From CAZSHG01 sp964459995 (GTDB taxonomy: Bacteria; UBP14; UBA6098), in the NCBI GenBank assembly GCA_964459995.1, contig CAYWOR010000008.1:62001-126000 (forward strand): a stretch of DNA of 64,000 bases. The letters are read 5' to 3'. Positions 14,476 through 23,515 of this stretch are shown one piece after another (position 1 is the first letter of the stretch; the number at the start of each line of letters is the position of its first letter). The translations under genes were made by a program, and so were the position numbers. Under the pieces are notes generated by a model. It worked only from the letters and a program-made list of their open reading frames with translations. It was not told where the DNA came from and did no database searches.

Positions 14476-16482
14476 ATGAGACATTTAATATTACTACTTA
14501 TCTTATTATCGTCCATCGTATTATCGCAATCCGAATGGAGTTTGGAGTTTACTGTCGAAGCTCCGGGGACTACGATTTTTATCCGATCATTCGGAGTCGC
14601 CGAGGGGGCTACAGACGGCTACGACATCCTGCACGATCTGCCACTGTTAGTCAGCTCCAGCGACACAACCGTGTTTTTCCCGTTGGAAACCGGCTGGGTT
14701 AGCGCACTAAGCCGCGACATCCGGAATAATCGCGCATCCGGACATCAGTGGTTGCTTCGGTTCAGGAATATGGCGCTATCAGCGGTTTCATGGATACCCG
14801 ATTCGCTTCCCGATGAGGGGGAATTTCATGTGAGCGTTCATCACACTGATTCGATCCCGTTTCTTTGGTGGGATATGAGAATCACCCCGATGGTTATCGT
14901 GCCAGCGAGTAGAAATGTCTCCTTTAAATGGTCGGTTCCCTCCGGCGAAGATACGCTTTCGCCCTATGTTAGCGGCTGGATTCCTGCGAATGGTGAGCTT
15001 TTTGTGCCCCGTGAGACGAATATCTACTGCGAAATTCGGGATGTTGGCACTGGAGTTGACCAAAGCACTATCGAATTAAAGGTTGGCGGAGCGAATGTTA
15101 CGTGGCTTGCGACGATCGATTCTATTGCCGACGGATTCTCTGTTCTATATGATCCGCTTCTTGATTTTGGCTGGAATTCATATGTAACCTGCATATTATC
15201 GGCTTACGATCTCGAAACGCCCAGCAATTATGTTAGTGATACTGTGAGATGGAGAACTCTGCCGGATTCCCTCGCCTTTGAAGTTTCGGGAACTGTTACG
15301 ACGGGAGATCCGCCGTTTCCAATCGCAGGAGCTGTTGTAACTATCTCTGACAGAGCGGATACTACGGGTTTAGATGGCTATTATCATTTCGACAGTATCT
15401 CCGAAGGCGCATACACAATCCGGGCAACGGCCCCCGGATATGACCAGTCCTCAAGATGGGTATGGATTACTTCCGATACAGTTTTCAACTTCATTCTTTC
15501 CTCAGCGCCATCACCGGAGGTTCTCATCATCGATTTCGATTCAGGATCGCAACCTTTCGATGGCGACACTATCGGCGAGGAGCGGAAGATAGCATCAATT
15601 CTGAGCTACCTCGGTTACAGTTACGAGATCACGCCACAAAATCCGAATATCGCAACCCTCGATTTGAACGCATACAAGTTTGTCATTCTTGTAACCCCTG
15701 TTCGCGGAAGCGCTTCTCATCAGATTGTCCCGGATGCGCATTTGAGTGTGCTTGCAGATTATCTCGCAGACGACGGACGAATTCTATGGATTGCACCTGA
15801 CGGCGGCCCCGATTATGCCGAAGGTTCGCTTATTAGTGCTGATTTCTTCGATATGTTTGGCGTAGTTTTCGAGAGTGAGGGAAGAGCTTACGATTCGAGT
15901 GGGAATGTCCGAAGGTTGTTGGGGGATGCCTCGGATTATTGGCTTGCTCTCGATGTCGAATATGATCACTTGACACCAGCAGATAATTACCTCGACGAGC
16001 TTAGTGCGAGCGGAGAAAACGCCTATGTCGCATTATGGAGCCAATCTATCGACCCGGCGCCGGAGTCGGCAACAGGGAGAATGGTGTTCTTTGACAGCGG
16101 AACCTATCGATGCGCCATTGCGACCTTCCTTTTCGGGGGGATCAATGACGCGATTTTCCCAAATTCGGCTTTCAACATTCTACGCGCGGCGATGTCTTAT
16201 CTCGACAAACCATCGGAGATTAACGATTTTCCAACTGTCCTGCCAAAGGCTTTTTCGATAAGGGTTTTTCCAAATCCCTTCAACAGCATTTGCACGATTG
16301 AGACTCGGGAAGGTGTTCAGATATTCGACCTCTCGGGGAGGCTTGTTGCCGTCAAATTCCCTGTGAATGGGCGAATTCTATGGGAAGGGATCTCCGATGA
16401 AAACACCAAACTACCCACCGGCATATATTTGGTTCGGGGGGTAGAAAGCGGAAACACAGCACGTGCGGTGCTTCTGAAATAA
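14476..16482 (+). CDS. Secreted protein with carboxypeptidase-regulatory-like domain and T9SS sorting domain
   Basis: The 668-residue product begins with a signal peptide (MRHLILLLILLSSIVLSQS). Ig-like beta domains fill residues 20-270. A carboxypeptidase-regulatory-like domain (about 275-345) has VSGTV, PIAGAVV, TTGLDGYYHF and GAYTIRATAPGY. An alpha/beta domain (about 350-570, VLIIDFDSG then YKFVILVTPVRG) recalls glutamine-amidotransferase-like folds used in exported proteins, but no catalytic Cys-His pair is evident. The C-terminus has VFPNPFNS, a short GVQIFDLSGR strand, PTGIYLVR and a final RAVLLK, a type-A-like sorting domain. AGGAG precedes the ATG. The gene is divergent from the dehydratase pair and convergent with the DUF3795 gene. 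The function is unknown. Confidence 0.9.
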   Translation: MRHLILLLILLSSIVLSQSEWSLEFTVEAPGTTIFIRSFGVAEGATDGYDILHDLPLLVSSSDTTVFFPLETGWVSALSRDIRNNRASGHQWLLRFRNMALSAVSWIPDSLPDEGEFHVSVHHTDSIPFLWWDMRITPMVIVPASRNVSFKWSVPSGEDTLSPYVSGWIPANGELFVPRETNIYCEIRDVGTGVDQSTIELKVGGANVTWLATIDSIADGFSVLYDPLLDFGWNSYVTCILSAYDLETPSNYVSDTVRWRTLPDSLAFEVSGTVTTGDPPFPIAGAVVTISDRADTTGLDGYYHFDSISEGAYTIRATAPGYDQSSRWVWITSDTVFNFILSSAPSPEVLIIDFDSGSQPFDGDTIGEERKIASILSYLGYSYEITPQNPNIATLDLNAYKFVILVTPVRGSASHQIVPDAHLSVLADYLADDGRILWIAPDGGPDYAEGSLISADFFDMFGVVFESEGRAYDSSGNVRRLLGDASDYWLALDVEYDHLTPADNYLDELSASGENAYVALWSQSIDPAPESATGRMVFFDSGTYRCAIATFLFGGINDAIFPNSAFNILRAAMSYLDKPSEINDFPTVLPKAFSIRVFPNPFNSICTIETREGVQIFDLSGRLVAVKFPVNGRILWEGISDENTKLPTGIYLVRGVESGNTARAVLLK

Positions 16483-16498
16483 TCCTTGGGAATTAGTT

Positions 16499-16843
16499 CT
16501 AAGCTTTTCCGCGAAGGCCTTCGAGGACTGTTTTCGCGTCCGGGACAAATTCGAAAAACTCCTCGAGCTGACCACATGCGAACTCTTTGCATCCGGCGCA
16601 GTTATCGAGACCACGTTCGACCACACAAGCGCGAATTCCGCAGGTAGTAGCATGGGCGGTGCTCAAAAGACCGTCCTGCATGCAACCCTCGCAAATACAG
16701 TCTTCGGGTTGGCAATTAGCGCCGTATATTTCACTCCATTTTTTGGCGACTTCCTCACGGGCGACTTCGTCGTCGTTGATTGTCGCTTTGTATGCCTCAC
16801 AATCGGCACAGTTCAATCCACAGGCGGAGATGATTTCGTCCAT
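16499..16843 (-). CDS. DUF3795 family cysteine-rich protein
   Basis: This small cytoplasmic protein (114 residues) opens with ISACGLNCADCEAY, the hallmark of DUF3795. Further cysteines (CQPEDCICEGC, CGIRACVVERG, NCAGCKEFACGQLEEFF) make it likely to bind zinc or another metal. The family has no established function. It is convergent with the preceding secreted-protein gene and stands alone. I see no terminator between the two genes. Confidence 0.92.
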   Translation of the reverse strand: MDEIISACGLNCADCEAYKATINDDEVAREEVAKKWSEIYGANCQPEDCICEGCMQDGLLSTAHATTCGIRACVVERGLDNCAGCKEFACGQLEEFFEFVPDAKTVLEGLRGKA

Positions 16844-17061
16844 TTCGTTCCTTTCATGGGATGAAAAATTAGCTATTGTTCGACTTATGCTCCGTTCGTC
16901 GGGAATTATGTCTAGTAAACACGTCTTAACTTAAACCTAAATCATTCTTCGTAAATTGCAAGCGAAAATTATTATTTGATGTGAGGTGTGTTTGAAGAAT
17001 GGTTAAAGGCTTATGGTTGGGCCATTTGCGATCTGATGAAACCTTGGTTGGGACATTGCAC

Positions 17062-17090
17062 TTGACTTTGGTAAGAATTGGCGTTTATTT
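17062..17090 (+). promoter_or_regulatory. Weak candidate promoter before hutI
   Basis: TTGACT (17062-17067) has a 17-base spacer to TTATTT (17085-17090). The -35 box is good and the -10 box is poor, and the predicted start of transcription falls on the ribosome site, so this is only a candidate. I see no other feature in 16844-17061. Confidence 0.28.
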
Positions 17091-17107
17091 TGTTAGTGGA
17101 GGTTGTT

Positions 17108-18391
17108 ATGAACGCGAATAGAAAAGTCGAAACGTTGATTGTAAATGCCGCCGAGCTTGTAACTTTGGATACCTACGGCGGATTAGTGCCGCTTCACGGT
17201 CGAAAGATGCGCGAGATAGGCATTATCGAGAACGGAGCTGTTGCGATTGCCTCCGGAGAGATTTTGTCCTATGGCAAAACTCACGAACTTTTGGACAAGC
17301 TCGAAATCGACGGCGACACGCGTATTATAGACGCTAAGGGGAAAACAGTTACTCCCGGCCTTATTGATTCTCACACACACCCGGTTTTCGCATGCACTCG
17401 CGAGAATGAGTTCGCGATGCGCATCGAGGGCAAAAGCTATATGGAGATCGCAAAAGCGGGGGGTGGGATACTAAATACGGCAAGGAAAACCGCCGAACTG
17501 ACCTTGGAGGAGATGTCCACGCGCGCGACGCCCTATTTGTCGTGGATGCTATCACACGGCATCACGACGATAGAGGGAAAATCCGGCTATGGTCTTACCA
17601 CCGAGAGCGAGCTGAATATGCTTCAAGCTTTGCGCTATCTCGACCAAATCGAGCGGATTGACATAATCCCGACCTTTATGGGGGCGCATGAGATACCTGC
17701 GGAATTTCGTGGTGGTCAGGAAGAAGAGTATGTCGAGTTGATCATCGAGGAGATGTTGCCTATAGTTTCAGAGAGAAAATTGGCGCAGTTTTGCGACATC
17801 TTCTGCGAGGTAGGTGTTTTCGATCTCGCTCAGACTCGTCGAATTCTCACTAAAGCGAAAGAACTTGGCCTTGGAATCAAGCTTCACGCGGACGAAATCG
17901 AACCGATGGGCGGAACTGAGCTTGGGGTCGAACTTGGCGCGATAAGTGTCGATCATATTATCGAGGTTTCGAAAGAGGGAATCAAAAGGCTCGCGAAATC
18001 GAGCACAGTCGCGACACTTCTACCTGGAACATCGCTATTTTTGGGCAAAGGAAAATTCGCTCCTGCCAGAGAGCTTATCGACTCTGACGCCGTTGTCGCC
18101 CTCGCCACGGATTTCAATCCCGGAAGTTCGCCTACGACGAATCTTCCATTGATTATGAGCCTCGGTTGCATCTCGATGAAGATGACCCCCGCTGAAGTAA
18201 TTACTTCTGTTACTCTTAATGCCGCTTTTGCTGTAGGAGCAGGGGAGAAGGCAGGCTCATTGACTCATGGGAAAAATGCGGATATCGTGATATGGAACGT
18301 TGACAATCATATTCAAATACCTTATTTTTATGGTGAAAGCCTCGTAGAAACTGTTATCAAGAAAGGCCGAGTTGCTTGGGATAAGAAGTAA
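17108..18391 (+). CDS. hutI: Imidazolonepropionase
   Basis: The 427-residue amidohydrolase would hydrolyse imidazolone-5-propionate to N-formimino-L-glutamate, the third step of histidine degradation. Metal and substrate residues are visible: His89 and His91 in DSHTHPVF, His194 in MGAHEIP, His260 in KLHADE, His283 in VDHIIE and Asp335 in ATDFNPGSSPT. I chose the ATG at 17108 because GGAGG lies 5 bases upstream; an in-frame start at 17078 would add 10 residues without such a site. None of hutH, hutU or formimino-transfer genes is within the window, so either the pathway is scattered or the enzyme serves a related substrate. The downstream lptE-like gene overlaps its 3' end by 20 bases. Confidence 0.95.
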   Translation: MNANRKVETLIVNAAELVTLDTYGGLVPLHGRKMREIGIIENGAVAIASGEILSYGKTHELLDKLEIDGDTRIIDAKGKTVTPGLIDSHTHPVFACTRENEFAMRIEGKSYMEIAKAGGGILNTARKTAELTLEEMSTRATPYLSWMLSHGITTIEGKSGYGLTTESELNMLQALRYLDQIERIDIIPTFMGAHEIPAEFRGGQEEEYVELIIEEMLPIVSERKLAQFCDIFCEVGVFDLAQTRRILTKAKELGLGIKLHADEIEPMGGTELGVELGAISVDHIIEVSKEGIKRLAKSSTVATLLPGTSLFLGKGKFAPARELIDSDAVVALATDFNPGSSPTTNLPLIMSLGCISMKMTPAEVITSVTLNAAFAVGAGEKAGSLTHGKNADIVIWNVDNHIQIPYFYGESLVETVIKKGRVAWDKK

Positions 18392-18875
18392 AATACTAAC
18401 TATTGCACTTTTGTGTGCGATTATTCTTGCGAGTGGGTGCTGGTATTACAGTTTTACTGAAAAGCCGTATCCGCATATCCAAAATACGTATATCGAGTCT
18501 TTCGACAACGAAACCGACCGTTATGATCTCGCGCCCGCACTCACCGATGGGCTTATCGGCAAACTTCAAGGAAGCGGGCTTTTGAAATTAGCGATTAAAG
18601 ATGACGCCCAATCGCTTATTTCCGGCATAATAAGAAGCTATTCGAGGGAAGCCTATACCTACACCTCGGGAGAGGAACCGCTCGATTTTATTGTTCGAGT
18701 TCGCGCTCAGGTTGAGTTCTACGATGTTCAGGCCGGTAAAAGCCTCTGGAAATCTACCTTGGAAGGATTCGCAACTTATCCGGCGGACGAATCTACTAAG
18801 AACGAGGAGGCCGCTCGTGATGAAGCTGTCGCTATGCTTATTGAGCGAATAATCGACCGTCTTCGCCAAGGGTGA
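18372..18875 (+). CDS. lptE: LptE-like outer-membrane lipoprotein
   Basis: The 167-residue protein has a lipoprotein signal ending in LASGC, with Cys23 as the lipidated residue. It then shows the compact two-layer pattern of LptE-family proteins: an early IESFDNETDRYDLAP segment, a helix, strands ending in VRAQVEFYDV and SLWKSTLEG, and a C-terminal helix with AVAMLIERIIDRL. LptE partners LptD in inserting lipopolysaccharide into the outer membrane, so the gene supports an outer membrane in this organism. The start is TTG, overlapping hutI by 20 bases, with AAAGG 5 bases upstream; no later start preserves the signal peptide. The family assignment rests on pattern and has not been searched. Confidence 0.75.
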   Translation: MLGIRSKILTIALLCAIILASGCWYYSFTEKPYPHIQNTYIESFDNETDRYDLAPALTDGLIGKLQGSGLLKLAIKDDAQSLISGIIRSYSREAYTYTSGEEPLDFIVRVRAQVEFYDVQAGKSLWKSTLEGFATYPADESTKNEEAARDEAVAMLIERIIDRLRQG

Positions 18876-18883
18876 TATTTTTC

Positions 18884-18912
18884 TTGACTTTGCATAAGCG
18901 TCTATTTATAAT
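18884..18912 (+). promoter_or_regulatory. Promoter of tRNA-Leu
   Basis: TTGACT (18884-18889), a 17-base spacer and a perfect TATAAT (18907-18912) stand 14 bases before the tRNA 5' end. This is the closest match to consensus in the window. Confidence 0.82.
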
Positions 18913-18926
18913 GGCAAACGACATAT

Positions 18927-19010
18927 GCCGAAGTGGCGGAATTGGCAGACGCGCTAGGTTCAGGGTCTAGTATCCTTAAGGATGTGGGGGTTCAAGTCCC
19001 CCCTTCGGCA
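18927..19010 (+). tRNA. tRNA-Leu (anticodon CAG)
   Basis: An 84-base class II tRNA. The acceptor stem pairs GCCGAAG with CTTCGGC (7 bp) with discriminator A at 19010. The anticodon stem CTAGG/TCTAG encloses loop TTCAGGG with anticodon CAG at 18961-18963. A long variable arm (ATCCTTAAGGAT) is typical of leucine tRNAs, and the T arm carries GGTTCAAGTCC. The 3' CCA is not encoded, so it must be added by the nucleotidyltransferase. Confidence 0.96.
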
Positions 19011-19020
19011 AAACTTAATA

Positions 19021-19046
19021 AAACAGTGGCGTAAGTCACTGTTTTT
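19021..19046 (+). terminator. Terminator of tRNA-Leu
   Basis: An 8-bp stem (19021-19028 with 19037-19044) with an 8-base loop ends in a run of T, ten bases after the tRNA. Confidence 0.8.
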
Positions 19047-19113
19047 CATTATATTAGGATTTAGAAGAATTTTAGTGTTCCATTTTTGTTCCAAGGAGGA
19101 AAAAGATAAGGTT

Positions 19114-19527
19114 TGTAGTGCCCCCCAAAAGTCAAGGTTAAATTAAGAGAGAGTTTTTGTTAACATTCGTTGATTTGTGTTTTCCTTGGGCAATCACAAG
19201 ATATTGCCTTTAATATCGATACGGTGCTAAGTGTTTCAAGTTCAGTGCGGGCAGACATCTTCTTCGATCCCAATCCAGAACCTTTAACCTTGATTTTGGT
19301 CATATGATGCCCAGATTTCATATGGACGTTTAGTGCGCGGTTTAGAAGGCATAGGCGTCCTGCAGGCCTCGAGGATGCGGTTCTTCTTCACCAGCCCGAA
19401 GGGTCTGTAGGAAAGATCGTTCTCGCTCATAAGCCGATAGATACGCTTTTTCATTCTCTCTGCTCCTTAGGTTAAATGATCTCGTTCTTCTCTCAATATA
19501 ACCATTTTTCTAAAATGGGAGCAGTAT
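19114..19527 (-). mobile_element. Decayed IS3-family insertion sequence (internally deleted)
   Basis: One edge reads TGTAGTGCCCCCCAAAAGT (19114-19132), which resembles the terminal repeats of IS3/IS150-type elements. The opposite edge, read inward on the minus strand from about 19527, begins TATACTGCTCCCATTTTAG, an imperfect match. Only about 414 bases lie between them, against 1.2-1.5 kb for an intact element, and the enclosed transposase is a fragment. No clear target duplication is seen. The element lies directly downstream of tRNA-Leu. The remaining stretch to 19762 holds an imperfect hairpin near 19625-19662 (GGCACGGTC against GACCGACGTGCC) and nothing else I recognise. Confidence 0.65.
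19160..19454 (-). pseudogene. IS3-family transposase (OrfB) fragment with frameshift
   Basis: On the minus strand an ATG at 19454 opens a 56-codon frame with KKRIYRLMSENDLSYRP and later KRPYEIWAS, matching the region just before the first catalytic Asp of the IS3 OrfB integrase core. The frame then shifts: reading continues in another frame as M-T-K-I-K-V-KGSGLG to a stop at 19160. The normal text would be WxSDMTKIKV, so the break falls on the first Asp of the DDE triad. The rest of the catalytic core is absent, so the remnant cannot be active. Confidence 0.7.
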
Positions 19528-19762
19528 AGCGGTCTCTAATGCGATAAAACCGCTTAAAACACCTTGGAAATCATGAACACAATCTTCAAGTAAAGAAAGT
19601 GCTGAAGATGGGTTACATTTCTCGGCACGGTCACAGCTTTAGCGTTTGAGACCGACGTGCCATGTTGAAATTAGTTTTAAATTAAGTAAAGGATGGAATT
19701 GGCAGATTGTATGAGAAATGTTCACCACCCCATCCTATATTTTTAATTTGTATTTGCCATTT

Positions 19763-21832
19763 CTACGGCAGAACCGGTCTGCAAAGGATTCCAATACGGA
19801 TTACCTCACTAACAGATCCATGTGAGGAGCGAGTTGGCGATTTGAAATAGAACCATAAGAAAGCCCAGTTCATTCCCGATGGAGGCACATTCGAGCCTTC
19901 CGTGCCGAAAACCTCGTCTGTTGCCCAGGTCATATTATAATTCACCCAATCGTTAACCGGATGGTATGAGAAATATTCCGGGGCTACAGCTGACATAGAG
20001 AACTGCGCTCGCAGGTTGTAAACATCGACGCCGTTAAGGAAACTCGCTGACCAACGAGGGCCGTCGTCTCGGATCCACAAACCCCAATCAAGGTGAACAT
20101 CTCCAGTGTTTGCGAGGTAGAAGCTCTCGTAGGAATTCATCGCCCTCGTTTCATTGTAGTTAAGATTTCCTGCAAACCAGACTGTGTCCGAAATCGAATA
20201 AGATAGTATCCCATCCCATAAGCCAACATTGTAAACGGCAAAATGGTCTCTGGCCGAGTAGAGATTTACTAATCGATACGGATTGAAAGAGAGGTCATCC
20301 CAGTGGTGGAAGGTCCAGAGGCTGTCGGCATAAACATCGGTTTCTGAGACTGCGAGAGAATAAGGACCTCCGGGGTATTTCCAGAATGTATGCTCAGAAG
20401 TCCCCCAAACCGTGTCACCATCACATGCTATCCAGCCGTATGGGTTTTCTGGATATTTGAATATTCGCAGAGGATATTGCACAGTGAAATATGCGAGATA
20501 ACTGTCGATTTCGGTGGAGTGGACTATCCAATGTTTGCGCTCGCCGCCATCGCTCCAGCTATCGAAAACATATCCCATAGTTGTCGTTTGTAATTGGGGT
20601 GAGATTGCCTCGATAGAATGATATGTTCCTTCAACCCAATGGGTTTGGAAGGGCGATGGGACTGTGTCCCCATCGACAATGACAAAGCCGGAATCTGAAT
20701 GGCCGAAGGTATTTTTAATCAAGACAGGAACGAATCCATACCAAATTGTGTCATTTTTGGGGGCAATAATCTCTGTCCATTCGCGCTCATCGTAAGTTTG
20801 ACGTGGGGGAATTCCTGATGTAAATTCGGAGAAACGCAGGGTTCCCATGCGATCGATCCAGTCAGAGAAAAATCCGTAAAGGGTTGTTCCCGAATAGATA
20901 ATACCGAATTTGTGGTGTTGTTCCAACGTCGGGCAGTGGAACATATCGGTTCCGATAAGCGCCACATAGGCTTTCAGCTGATTATAATATGTCGGATTCA
21001 ATACTACCTGGGCCGTGATATTCCAAAGTGTGTCTTCAATATTTATCCAGCGCTCGAACCCGTTCGATCCTGTTGAGAGACTTGGAACCGCTAAGTCTGA
21101 GCCAGGAATACACCACACAAATGCGCCTTCGGTGATCGAATCCACGGACATCATTGCCGGAGTAGTGTCGTAATATGCTATATGTATCGAGTTTGGAGAT
21201 TCCAAATCCAAACCACCTGTGAAGATCCCAATATTCAGCCTTACCAGATAGTCGATTGTAGTAGTTGCGAAACTGTCCGGATTGTTTGTCCAAAATCCCT
21301 GATTATTAGCGAAATCGATAGCTCTGATTCGGAAATCGTAAACCGCGCCCATTACGCATGGGCCGAATACTCCGGTGGTGTCGTCGGTAGTAATCCAATC
21401 GATCCACACTCCGCCGTCGATACGATATTGGATATTAAACTGTGCAATGCCGGTTCCGAGTTCTCCGTCCGAACTATCATGGCCAGCCCAATGAAGATTC
21501 ACCATCGTATCCGGGGTGAACTCATAATCAGTCCATATCCAACTTACAGGTGGGTTGTGATCTTGTTGTTCCGGTGGAAGAAAACCGACGATCACAATAT
21601 TGTCGGCTCCCTTCGAACTATCCGGATAAAAGACGGGGGAGGGTTGGCCGATAGCATCGTGGACTTTGTGTTCTGCACCCGTTTTGGCAGACATCCCAGC
21701 AGATGAGAATATGTCGCGCACGATTACATGTGATGTTCCGGTCATCTGGGGGATTGCCATTGATAAAGCCGGTAACAGGAAAAATATCGATACGAAGAAT
21801 CCGAAAGGCTGGTTTTGAACACTTCCTTTCAT
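19763..21832 (-). CDS. Exported repeat protein with unrecognised C-terminal domain
   Basis: The product has about 689 residues. A signal peptide (FFVSIFFLLPALSMA) is followed by a segment with DAIGQPSP and IVGFLPPE that is common at the start of secreted proteins in this kind of organism. A fibronectin-III-like domain (about 95-200) has FNIQYRIDGG and VYDFRIRAID. Two or three units follow with FDSWSDGGERKHWI and ENPYGWIACDGDTVWG, as in the genes at 1-6578 and 23516. The last 145 residues match the third C-terminal domain class, with NLRAQFS, LWFYFKSP and the ending RPVLP. I chose ATG 21832, with AAGG 8-9 bases upstream, over GTG 21841. It is the third gene of an operon, 14 bases after its neighbour. 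The function is unknown; a surface location is inferred. Confidence 0.88.
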   Translation of the reverse strand: MKGSVQNQPFGFFVSIFFLLPALSMAIPQMTGTSHVIVRDIFSSAGMSAKTGAEHKVHDAIGQPSPVFYPDSSKGADNIVIVGFLPPEQQDHNPPVSWIWTDYEFTPDTMVNLHWAGHDSSDGELGTGIAQFNIQYRIDGGVWIDWITTDDTTGVFGPCVMGAVYDFRIRAIDFANNQGFWTNNPDSFATTTIDYLVRLNIGIFTGGLDLESPNSIHIAYYDTTPAMMSVDSITEGAFVWCIPGSDLAVPSLSTGSNGFERWINIEDTLWNITAQVVLNPTYYNQLKAYVALIGTDMFHCPTLEQHHKFGIIYSGTTLYGFFSDWIDRMGTLRFSEFTSGIPPRQTYDEREWTEIIAPKNDTIWYGFVPVLIKNTFGHSDSGFVIVDGDTVPSPFQTHWVEGTYHSIEAISPQLQTTTMGYVFDSWSDGGERKHWIVHSTEIDSYLAYFTVQYPLRIFKYPENPYGWIACDGDTVWGTSEHTFWKYPGGPYSLAVSETDVYADSLWTFHHWDDLSFNPYRLVNLYSARDHFAVYNVGLWDGILSYSISDTVWFAGNLNYNETRAMNSYESFYLANTGDVHLDWGLWIRDDGPRWSASFLNGVDVYNLRAQFSMSAVAPEYFSYHPVNDWVNYNMTWATDEVFGTEGSNVPPSGMNWAFLWFYFKSPTRSSHGSVSEVIRIGILCRPVLP

Positions 21833-21846
21833 CACAATCACCTTCT

Positions 21847-23487
21847 TTATTTTGAGCGAACCATCAGGTAAGCGCTTGTAAATTCTGTAGCCCCCGAATC
21901 AACCCACCCGAAAAGGTGGATTTCCCATGGGTTAATCCCTGCAGAGAAATCTTTCCAATCGCTTTCAACAACCCATCCTGTTTGAACTGCGTTCCATGTC
22001 ATATCGCTGAACAGAATCGGATAGACTTCAGTTGTTCCGTCATGGGCACGAATTTGGAAGCTGGGGCTTCCAGCTGTATTTGCAGATACCCTTACGACAA
22101 GCTTAATCTGAACTTCGCCGTCGATAGCGTAGATATTAGGAATAAGTCCTGATTCACAATTAAAAAGATCTTGACCTGCAATGTTGTTCATTACATAAGG
22201 CGCTCCGGCCTGCCATAATGGGAGAGTGCCCATCATAGTAGGATAACCGATCGAATACTCTGATATTACACTGTCCAAATGCCATTCTAGAAGTGAATCT
22301 ACATTCACAAAGGTTGTGAATTCGGCAGAAAGGCTGTCAGAATAATACTGAAGAACCGAATCGATGTTGGAAAAGCCGAGGGTGTTTGTGAGTAATGAAT
22401 CGTAGTTCAGATATAAAAGAGTATCAGACGATCCGCCTATTTTGTATGATATTCCAAATCCATCAGCATCGTTAATGAATACCATGGAGATCCATCTATT
22501 GTCGTTTAGGATAAAACTGAAAGTATCCCCATCAGTTTCAACCGTTGCCGTAACGAGAGTATCTTTATTCATTAAGAGAGCTCTGCCATTTGGAATCTCA
22601 ATTCCCCACAAGTCGAACAATGTATCCGATTCCGTATGGACCAGAAAACGGTAATCCTCATATACCAACCATGCCAGAGTGTCTTCTCCGATAAGATACG
22701 CGATGCCGTTTTCACATTCGACAAACCCCAAAGAAGAGGTATCATCGTTGAAAACCATGTATAGTCTCATTGAATCAATGTTTACCCAAGCTTTTGCCAA
22801 TGTATCATTATCGAAAAGGATAGCCACTCCGTAATCGACATATGAGAAGCTAATCATATCGATAAAATCGTTGGTAATGCTATCGGCGTAAGCTCTGATG
22901 AGGCTGTCAATGTTTATCTCTCGGATGCTGTCGGCCAATACCGCGAAGCTTTGGAAAGTATCTATGTCCCAACCCTTGGCTAAAATGTAACCGTGAAGCA
23001 AAGAAAGATATTCCCCCCACATATAGAGAGTATCTTCCGGAATTCCCGAGTTCCCCATGATATTGTAGAGGGAATCGGTTATACGGAAAACATCAGAGAT
23101 GTCATTACCGTTGATAAGTTCGGCATTTGCGGCCATAAACGAGTAAGCATTTGTGGATAGTGGTTCTCTTGGAGTTAGAACATCGGTTCCAATAACAATT
23201 TCGAGCCAGTATTGGCTATCAAAAGTTATATTTAGCGGACTTCCCGCAGAACCGAGGCGAACTGCAAAGAACCCGTCAACGACATCGACACCATAATGGA
23301 TTTCGCTCCAGAGGGGTGAACTCGGACCAATTTCGACGTCGTAAATCCGAAAAGTGATATCGTGGGCTCCACTCAAGGGTGCCCCGCCGATATCCGTCAA
23401 CTTAGCCTGATAATTCAAGTGTGGCGGGACGGCAAATATAACCGTCGCGATAATCAGAACAAATAGAACGATTTTCGAGTAACTCAT
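21847..23487 (-). CDS. Exported protein with tail-fibre-like N-terminal domain
   Basis: The 546-residue protein begins with a signal peptide (VLFVLIIATVIFA). An N-terminal domain with PHLNYQAKLTD, GAHDITFRIYD, GFFAVRLGS, YWLEIVIG and PREPLSTNAYSFMA is a module often seen at the start of exported, fibre-like proteins. The middle (residues 140-450) is rich in short strands with repeated DTLxxxW and LIRAYADSI-type segments and could form a trimeric stalk. The C-terminal 110 residues look like a small beta domain (IKLVVRVSANTAGSPSFQIRA). No sorting domain of any of the three classes is present. AAGGAGAGG precedes the ATG. It is the middle gene of the operon, with gaps of 28 and 14 bases. The biochemical role is unknown. 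Confidence 0.88.
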   Translation of the reverse strand: MSYSKIVLFVLIIATVIFAVPPHLNYQAKLTDIGGAPLSGAHDITFRIYDVEIGPSSPLWSEIHYGVDVVDGFFAVRLGSAGSPLNITFDSQYWLEIVIGTDVLTPREPLSTNAYSFMAANAELINGNDISDVFRITDSLYNIMGNSGIPEDTLYMWGEYLSLLHGYILAKGWDIDTFQSFAVLADSIREINIDSLIRAYADSITNDFIDMISFSYVDYGVAILFDNDTLAKAWVNIDSMRLYMVFNDDTSSLGFVECENGIAYLIGEDTLAWLVYEDYRFLVHTESDTLFDLWGIEIPNGRALLMNKDTLVTATVETDGDTFSFILNDNRWISMVFINDADGFGISYKIGGSSDTLLYLNYDSLLTNTLGFSNIDSVLQYYSDSLSAEFTTFVNVDSLLEWHLDSVISEYSIGYPTMMGTLPLWQAGAPYVMNNIAGQDLFNCESGLIPNIYAIDGEVQIKLVVRVSANTAGSPSFQIRAHDGTTEVYPILFSDMTWNAVQTGWVVESDWKDFSAGINPWEIHLFGWVDSGATEFTSAYLMVRSK

Positions 23488-23515
23488 TTCCTCTCCTTGT
23501 ATTAAGTAATTTCGT

